From Nonomuraea harbinensis (GTDB lineage: Bacteria; Actinomycetota; Actinomycetes; Streptosporangiales; Streptosporangiaceae): DNA of 64,000 bases. The stretch spans positions 1-64,000 of the forward strand of contig NZ_JAHKRN010000046.1 of assembly GCF_019396385.1 (NCBI RefSeq). Reading direction: 5' to 3'. Below, piece after piece: positions 59,070 through 64,000 of the stretch. Every line of letters begins with the position of its first letter. Within the stretch, counting starts at the first letter, position 1. The notes under the pieces were generated by a model. The model saw only the letters and a program-made list of their open reading frames with translations. It ran no database searches and was not told the DNA's origin. Made by a program: the position numbers and the translations under genes.

Positions 59070-59737
59070 TCGCCCTGAGCGCGTTCCGGCTGGCCGCCTA
59101 CGTCCGGTCGCACCGGGTCCATCAGGCGCTGCTGGCGTTGCTGGCCGCGCTGGCCGTCGTCTACGCCACCCGGGCGCCCGCGGGCCACGAGGCGGCCGTC
59201 CTGGCGGACTCGGCCGTGCTGATCGTCCCGCTCCTGGCCTGGGCCGCCCGGAGCCTGCTCGACACCGAGCCGGACCGGCAGCGGGAGATGTCCGCGGCCC
59301 TGGCGGGCGGTCGCGGCCGGGAGCTGGCGGCCGGGCTGCTGGCCGCGCTGACCGCGTGCGCCGCGTTCGCCGCCCTGGCTCTGGTGTGGGGAGTGCTGCT
59401 CGGGATGAGCGCCACGCCCCCGGGGCCGGTGCTCGCCGCCGGGATCGTGCTGCACGCGCTGAGCGCGCTGGCGGGCCTCACGCTCGGGGCGCTCACCAGC
59501 CGCGCCCTGCTGCCGTCACCGGCGCTGTCGATCATGGCGCTGGTGTCCGGGTTCGTCGCGATGCTGCTCATCAGCGCGTCGCCGCTGCACTGGCTCACGG
59601 TCCCGCTCACGGTGTGGATGCGCGCCGCGAGCGCCGAACGGCTGGTCGCCCAGCTCCCCGAGCTGGCCGCCGTCTCGCTGGTCTGGTGTCTGCTCGGCCT
59701 GGCGGCGTACGCGTGGCTCCGCCGTACCAGGCCGTAG
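59066..59737 (+). CDS. Membrane subunit paired with ABC ATPase
   Basis: A 223-aa protein with about six predicted helices (LALLAALAVVYATRAP, AVLIVPLLAWAARSLLDTEPD, GLLAALTACAAFAALALVWGVLLG). The family is not certain, but size, topology and GTGA overlap with the ATPase gene mark it as the permease partner. It ends one base from the rlmN stop on the other strand, leaving no room for a separate terminator. Confidence 0.65.
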   Translation: MIALSAFRLAAYVRSHRVHQALLALLAALAVVYATRAPAGHEAAVLADSAVLIVPLLAWAARSLLDTEPDRQREMSAALAGGRGRELAAGLLAALTACAAFAALALVWGVLLGMSATPPGPVLAAGIVLHALSALAGLTLGALTSRALLPSPALSIMALVSGFVAMLLISASPLHWLTVPLTVWMRAASAERLVAQLPELAAVSLVWCLLGLAAYAWLRRTRP

Positions 59738-59738
59738 A

Positions 59739-60839
59739 TCACTCGGCGGCGGCGAGCTGGCCGCAGGCGCCGTCGATCTCGCGCCCGCGGGTGTCGCGGA
59801 CCGTCACCGGGACGCCGTGGAGCTCCAGCCGCCTGACGAACGCGCGCTCGTCCTCCGGCTGGGACGCCGTCCACTTCGAGCCGGGGGTCGGGTTGAGCGG
59901 GATCAGGTTGACGTGCACGAGTTTGTTCTTGACCAGCTTGCCGAGCAGGTCGGCCCGCCACTCCTGGTCGTTGATGTCCTTGATCAGCGCGTACTCGATG
60001 GACACCCGCCGCTTGGTCTTCGCCGCGTACGCCCAGGCGGCGTCGAGCACCTCGGCCACCTTCCACCGGGTGTTGATCGGCACCAGCGTGTCGCGCAGCT
60101 CGTCGTCGGGGGCGTGCAGCGACAGCGCGAGCGTGACCGGCAGGCCCTCGTCGGCGAGCTTGCCGATCGCGGGCACCAGCCCGACCGTGGAGACGGTGAC
60201 GCCGCGGGCGGAGATGCCCAGCCCGTGGGGGGCGGGCTCGACCAGGCGGCGGACCGCCTGGATCACCTGCTTGTAGTTGGCCAGCGGCTCGCCCATGCCC
60301 ATGAACACCACGTTGTTCACCCGGCCGGGGCCGCCGGGCACCTCGCCCGCCGCGAGAGCGCGGGCGCCCGCGACCACCTGCTCGACGATCTCGGCGGTGG
60401 ACATGTTGCGGGTCAGCCCGGCCTGGCCGGTGGCGCAGAACGGGCAGTTCATGCCGCAGCCGGCCTGCGACGACACGCACATCGTCACGCGGTCGGGGTA
60501 GCGCATCAGCACCGACTCGACCAGCGCGCCGTCGAACAGCCGCCACAGCGTCTTGCGGGTCGTGCCGCGGTCGGTGGTCTGCTCGCGCACCGAGGTGAGC
60601 AGCGGCGGCAGCAGCGCCGACAGCTTGTCGCGGGAGGCCGCGGGCAGGTCGGTCATCGCCTGCACGTCGGTGGTCAGCCGCTCGAAGTAGTGGCGGGAGA
60701 GCTGGTCGGCGCGGAACGCCTTCTCCCCCAGCTCGGTGACGGCCGCGCGGCGGTCGGCCATGGACAGGTCCGCGAGGTGGCGAGCCGGCTTGGCCCTGCG
60801 CGGGGCGACGAAGGTGAGCTGGCCTGGCTGCTGGGACAC
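59739..60839 (-). CDS. rlmN: 23S rRNA (adenine2503-C2)-methyltransferase RlmN
   Basis: A 366-aa radical-SAM enzyme that methylates A2503 of 23S rRNA and A37 of some tRNAs. The cluster-binding CGMNCPFCATGQAGL is near residue 128, with VFMGMGEPLANYKQV near 178 and the methyl-carrying Cys in DTRGREIDGACGQLAAAE near the C-terminus. SIEYALIKDIND is also conserved. GTG 60839, with AGGCAGG upstream, gives a normal length. GTG 60860 is possible. It usually follows cdsA directly in actinobacteria, but here a reversed gene lies between. Confidence 0.95.
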   Translation of the reverse strand: MSQQPGQLTFVAPRRAKPARHLADLSMADRRAAVTELGEKAFRADQLSRHYFERLTTDVQAMTDLPAASRDKLSALLPPLLTSVREQTTDRGTTRKTLWRLFDGALVESVLMRYPDRVTMCVSSQAGCGMNCPFCATGQAGLTRNMSTAEIVEQVVAGARALAAGEVPGGPGRVNNVVFMGMGEPLANYKQVIQAVRRLVEPAPHGLGISARGVTVSTVGLVPAIGKLADEGLPVTLALSLHAPDDELRDTLVPINTRWKVAEVLDAAWAYAAKTKRRVSIEYALIKDINDQEWRADLLGKLVKNKLVHVNLIPLNPTPGSKWTASQPEDERAFVRRLELHGVPVTVRDTRGREIDGACGQLAAAE

Positions 60840-60969
60840 GATCCTGCCTCTGCTTGTCACGGGGATTGCCGACCAGGGTAGTGAACGCTTGCCCGGCGGG
60901 GCGAATTCCATGGCCGTCACCCGGCGCTCCCGATCGGGGTAAGGCTCGCACGAGAGCGACTCGCGGATC

Positions 60970-60975
60970 TACAGT
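60970..60975 (+). promoter_or_regulatory. -10 element of SUFU-domain gene
   Basis: TACAGT, eight bases before ATG 60984, with no ribosome site, again suggesting a leaderless message. Confidence 0.4.
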
Positions 60976-60983
60976 TTCCCCGT

Positions 60984-61997
60984 ATGGCGATTTTCCGGTC
61001 TGCGTCGGGCGAGGGGCACACCGAGGTCGTCCTCACCGCCGGCAACCCGTACGGGAGCCGGACGCTCGTGGTCGAGCGCGACGAGGACGCCTCGGTCGCC
61101 TACCTGTGCTCTCCTGACGGCACCGTGCACGGCGCCTGCTGGCTGGCCAACCATCGGGCCGCCCCCGACGTGGTCGACCTGGCGCGGATCAACGCGGGCC
61201 TGCCTCCGCTGATGCCGCGGGCCAACACCCTCCACCCCGGGGGGCGCCGGCCGCTGGGCCAGCTCACCCCGCTCTGGTTCGAGGAGGGTGACGGGGTGGC
61301 CCTGTACGAGGAGGACGATCTGCTGGCGGTCATCCCGGGCTGGGCCGACATGCATCGGGGCATGCCCGGTTACGCCAGGGACGCGGTGGGCGAGTCGCCG
61401 TTCGCGTGGGCGCTGTCGGAGGCGCTCGAAGGGCTGAGCCCGCGCATCGCCAACGCCGGGTCCTACTGGCGCTGGCGTTACTCCGAGGGGTCGTGGCCGT
61501 CGTTCCAGCAGTTCGTGATGGGCCATCTGGACCGGGTGCTGGGCCCGTCCGGCCGCTACTGGGACGCCGCCGGTGACCGGTTGCCGACCGTCGGCATCAC
61601 CGAGCGCCCGGCTCACGGCGACCGGGTGTTCAGCGTGCTGTCGACGGTGGGGATGAGCTGCCAGCGGATGCCGACGGTGGAGCAGTGGATCGACCAGCCC
61701 GGCGCGTACGCCAGGATCGAGCTGGCGGTGGCCACCCGCGCGAACCCGCGCGACGCGGCGCTGCTGCTGGTGTGGCTGGCGCAGTATCCGTGGCACTCGG
61801 TTACCTGGCTCGGCCACGGCCACACCGCCAAGTGGTATCACGAGCCGGAGACGTTCCCGCTGGGGCCGCAGTACTCCGGGGTGCTCATGCAGGCCGACCC
61901 CCCTGATATGCCGGATATGTCGGGGTTTGCGTTTGGCGGGGAGGCCGTACGGTGGCTCTGGCTCACCCCGATCATCGCCGAGGCCCTGACCGGCTAG
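60984..61997 (+). CDS. Suppressor-of-Fused (SUFU) domain protein
   Basis: A 337-aa soluble protein. The second half (about 165-330) resembles the SUFU domain (PF05076): DRVFSVLSTVGMSCQRMP near 212, IELAVATRANPRDAALLLVWLAQYPW near 245, and WLGHGHTAKWYHEPETFP near 275. The first half (GGNPYGSRTLVVERDEDASVAYL) is uncharacterised. Bacterial SUFU proteins are often linked to toxin-immunity or protein-interaction functions, but no toxin gene is visible here. It lies on the opposite strand between cdsA and rlmN and overlaps the cdsA end by 4 bp, so it is probably an insertion into an old gene cluster. Confidence 0.72.
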   Translation: MAIFRSASGEGHTEVVLTAGNPYGSRTLVVERDEDASVAYLCSPDGTVHGACWLANHRAAPDVVDLARINAGLPPLMPRANTLHPGGRRPLGQLTPLWFEEGDGVALYEEDDLLAVIPGWADMHRGMPGYARDAVGESPFAWALSEALEGLSPRIANAGSYWRWRYSEGSWPSFQQFVMGHLDRVLGPSGRYWDAAGDRLPTVGITERPAHGDRVFSVLSTVGMSCQRMPTVEQWIDQPGAYARIELAVATRANPRDAALLLVWLAQYPWHSVTWLGHGHTAKWYHEPETFPLGPQYSGVLMQADPPDMPDMSGFAFGGEAVRWLWLTPIIAEALTG

Positions 61998-62833
61998 ACG
62001 AAGAGCGAGAGCAGCAGCCAGACCGGCACCAGCGTGGCCACCAGCGAGTCGAGCCGGTCCATCAGCCCGCCGTGGCCGGGCAGGATCGAGCCCAGGTCCT
62101 TGATGCCGAGATCCCGCTTGATCATCGACTCGATCAGGTCGCCCATGGTGGCCAGCGCCGCGGCCAGCGCGCCGAGCAGCGCGCCCTGCCACCACTCGCC
62201 GCCGAGCAACCACGTCACCAGCCACGCGCCCACGACCGTGCAGGCCAGGACCGAACCGGCGAAGCCCTCCCAGGTCTTCTTCGGGCTGATCACCGACATC
62301 GGATGCCTGCCGAACAGCACCCCCGCGGCGTAACCGCCGGTGTCGCTGGCCACCGTGACCGCGATGAAGACCACCACCCGGTGGCTGCCGTCGTCAGGCG
62401 CCAGGAGCAGCGCCACGAACCCCGCCAGCAACGCCGGGTAGAACAGGATGAACACCGACGCCGTCGCGTCGCGCACGTAGCCGTCGGACCCGTCGGCGAA
62501 CATCCGCCACACCAGCAGCACCAGCGCGAACACCACGAACGTGCCGAGCAGCCACACCCCGCCGCCCCAGTAGGCGGCGGCCTGCATCGCGGCCAGCCCG
62601 GCCAGGACCGGCGCGGCCGGCACCCGGATGCCGCGGGTGGCGAACGCCCGCACCAGCTCCACCACGCCGACGCCGACCGCCGCGGTGACCACTACCAGGA
62701 AGAGCTCTTTGACGGTGTAGAGGGAGATCAGGACCAGGGCGGCGAGTCCGAGGCCGACACCGATCGCGGCGGGGAGATTGCGGCCGGTGCGGCTGCCGCC
62801 GCTCGGGCTGGGGCCGGCCGTGCGTTCTTCCAA
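61994..62833 (-). CDS. cdsA: Phosphatidate cytidylyltransferase
   Basis: A 279-aa membrane enzyme making CDP-diacylglycerol from phosphatidate and CTP. It has about eight helices and the CdsA signature SPKKTWEGFAGS near residue 180, followed by GDLIESMIKRDLGIKDLG and the terminal LPGHGGLMDRLDS. TTG 62833 is preferred because GGAG lies five bases upstream and clear of the hairpin at 62850-62877. A GTG at 62851 would be buried in that hairpin. It belongs to the pyrH-frr-cdsA series. Confidence 0.94.
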   Translation of the reverse strand: MEERTAGPSPSGGSRTGRNLPAAIGVGLGLAALVLISLYTVKELFLVVVTAAVGVGVVELVRAFATRGIRVPAAPVLAGLAAMQAAAYWGGGVWLLGTFVVFALVLLVWRMFADGSDGYVRDATASVFILFYPALLAGFVALLLAPDDGSHRVVVFIAVTVASDTGGYAAGVLFGRHPMSVISPKKTWEGFAGSVLACTVVGAWLVTWLLGGEWWQGALLGALAAALATMGDLIESMIKRDLGIKDLGSILPGHGGLMDRLDSLVATLVPVWLLLSLFV

Positions 62834-62849
62834 GACTTCTCCATAGGCC

Positions 62850-62877
62850 ACGGCCCTCGCCGTCAGGCGAGGGCCGT
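62850..62877 (-). terminator. Hairpin at the frr-cdsA junction
   Basis: Perfect 12-bp arms (62850-62861 / 62866-62877) with a 4-nt loop, 17 bases before the cdsA start. With the hairpin at 62908 it forms a tandem pair. It may be a terminator, an attenuator, or a processing site that separates frr and cdsA expression. Confidence 0.65.
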
Positions 62878-62907
62878 AGATGCGCTACCTGCGGCGGTCC
62901 GCTGACC

Positions 62908-62930
62908 GCGGCCCGCCGGCAGCGGGCCGC
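62908..62930 (-). terminator. Terminator directly after frr
   Basis: GCGGCCCGC / GCGGGCCGC, 9-bp arms with a 5-nt loop, beginning one base after the frr stop codon. Confidence 0.7.
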
Positions 62931-63488
62931 TCAGACTTCGAGCAGCTCGGCTTCCTTGTGCTTCAGCAGCTCGTCAACCTTGGCGACGTGCTTCTGGGTG
63001 AGGTCGTCGAGCTCCTTCTCGGCCCGCCTGACCTCGTCCTCGCCCGCGTCGCCATCCTTGATCATCTTGTCGAGCGTCTCCTTGGCGGAGCGCCGGATGT
63101 TGCGGATGGACACCTTGGCGTGCTCGCCCTTGTTCCTGGCGACCTTGATGTACTCCTTGCGACGCTCCTCCGACAGCTCGGGGAAGGTCACGCGGATCAC
63201 CTGGCCGTCGTCGGTCGGGTTGACGCCGAGGTCGGAGTCGCGGATGGCCCTCTCGATCGCGGCCATCGAGCTCTTGTCGTACGGCTGGATGAGCACCATG
63301 CGAGCCTCGGGCACATGGAACGACGCCAGCTGCTGGATCGGCGTCGGCGTGCCGTAGTACTCGGCGGTGATCTTGTTGAACATCGAGGGGGTGATCCGGC
63401 CCGTCCGGATGGTCGCGAAGTCCTCCTTCGCGACCGAGACGGCCTTGTCCATCTTGTCCTCGGCTTCGAGGAGGGTTTCGTCGATCAC
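62931..63488 (-). CDS. frr: Ribosome recycling factor
   Basis: A 185-aa protein, the exact usual length. ATIRTGRITPSMFNKITAEYYGTPTPIQQLASFHVPEARMV near residue 28 and the C-terminal VSIRNIRRSAKETLDKM are hallmarks of RRF, which with EF-G splits post-termination ribosomes. GTG 63488 is fixed by GGGAG five bases upstream. It lies 41 bp after pyrH on the same strand. Confidence 0.97.
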   Translation of the reverse strand: MIDETLLEAEDKMDKAVSVAKEDFATIRTGRITPSMFNKITAEYYGTPTPIQQLASFHVPEARMVLIQPYDKSSMAAIERAIRDSDLGVNPTDDGQVIRVTFPELSEERRKEYIKVARNKGEHAKVSIRNIRRSAKETLDKMIKDGDAGEDEVRRAEKELDDLTQKHVAKVDELLKHKEAELLEV

Positions 63489-63529
63489 AGCGGCTCCCTG
63501 TCTTCTAGCTGGCGGTGTCGGGCTCACAC

Positions 63530-64000
63530 CTATTTGCCTGCGGGACTCACCAGCGTGCCGATCTTCTCACCGCGGACCGCTCGCAGGATGTTGCCCTCGC
63601 CCATCAGGTCGAAGACCACGATCGGCAGGTCGTTGTCCTTGCACAGGCTGATCGCGGTGGCGTCCATGACCGCGAGGTCACGGAGAAGCACCTCTCCGTA
63701 GTCCAGTTGGTCGAACCGCACCGCGTCGGGATTCTTCCGTGGATCGGAGTCGTAGATGCCGTCGACCTGGGTGCCCTTGAGCAACGCCTCCGCGCCGATC
63801 TCCAGAGCCCGCTGGGAGGCGGCGGTGTCGGTGGAGAAGTAGGGCGAGCCGAGCCCCGCGCCGAAGATGACCACACGCCCCTTCTCCAGGTGGCGGATGG
63901 CGCGGCGCGGCAGGAACGGCTCGGCGACCTGCTGCATGGTGATCGCGGTCTGCACCCGCGTCTCGACGCCGCGCCTCTCCAGGAAGTCCTGCAGGGCCAG
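63530..64000 (-). CDS. pyrH: UMP kinase, C-terminal part (partial)
   Basis: The last 157 codons of UMP kinase, and the gene continues beyond base 64000. Visible family motifs are VVIFGAGLGSPYFSTDTAASQRALE, the KGTQVDGIYDSDPRKNP lid segment and MDATAISLCKDNDLPIVVFDL. The enzyme phosphorylates UMP to UDP in pyrimidine synthesis as a hexamer. The frame is open without interruption from the window edge. It is first in the pyrH-frr-cdsA order. Confidence 0.96.
   Translation of the reverse strand: MALQDFLERRGVETRVQTAITMQQVAEPFLPRRAIRHLEKGRVVIFGAGLGSPYFSTDTAASQRALEIGAEALLKGTQVDGIYDSDPRKNPDAVRFDQLDYGEVLLRDLAVMDATAISLCKDNDLPIVVFDLMGEGNILRAVRGEKIGTLVSPAGK

Noticed and set aside
1..64000. Insertion sequences, prophage, integrase or attachment sites
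   Set aside because: No transposase, integrase, recombinase or tRNA-flanked repeats were recognised on either strand.

Overview
The window is GC-rich actinobacterial chromosome. The 16S fragment at its left edge (helix 6 sequence GGAAAGGCCCTTCGGGGTA) fits Streptosporangiaceae (Nonomuraea/Streptosporangium relatives). That agrees with the many overlapping ATGA/GTGA gene junctions, frequent GTG/TTG starts, AfsR-type and PucR regulators, secreted chitinases and a chromosomal erm gene. The family assignment is an inference from 86 nt.

Layout. 1-541: 5' end of an outward-facing rRNA operon with its leader and promoters. 542-7312: AI-2E permease, AraC regulator, cyclase-fold protein, an Erm 23S rRNA methyltransferase preceded by a 22-codon leader ORF and a hairpin over its ribosome site, a GT87-like membrane glycosyltransferase, and a shortened NarG-like protein. 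7350-12419: a two-gene secreted GH18 chitinase operon under a 17-bp palindrome, and a secreted M14 carboxypeptidase. 12571-20157: LysE exporter, membrane proteins, an orphan NarL-type histidine kinase with repeated operator-like sites, DedA, a DMT transporter, a GT4 glycosyltransferase and DUF998. 20204-26533: a short P450-like protein coupled to a PEP-mutase-family enzyme, a 1093-aa BTAD/NB-ARC regulator and a DHA2 exporter.

26555-39855 looks like amine/polyamine catabolism. It has a PotABCD-type transporter, an aminobutyraldehyde-type dehydrogenase, a PuuB-like FAD oxidase and a divergent Lrp regulator. Next to it is a ureohydrolase, NCS1 permease and cyclase-family hydrolase operon with a divergent PucR regulator.

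39852-54721 is the most distinctive block. Two divergent operons face each other across a region with IolR-like boxes (TGTCATGACA). Rightward: iolC, a Cgl0158-type barrel protein, iolB and iolD. Leftward: a CUT1 sugar ABC transporter, a PHP metallohydrolase, an IolE-like isomerase/dehydratase, an IolG-like dehydrogenase and a GH38 alpha-mannosidase. Together they could import a mannosylated inositol compound, strip its mannose, and feed the inositol into the iol pathway. This substrate is a hypothesis.

54790-64000: second AI-2E permease, VOC protein with a divergent TetR regulator, a four-repeat DivIVA-like protein, an ABC pair, and the conserved pyrH-frr-cdsA-rlmN neighbourhood, here interrupted by an opposite-strand Suppressor-of-Fused gene. 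No tRNA, IS element, prophage, CRISPR array or replication origin was recognised.
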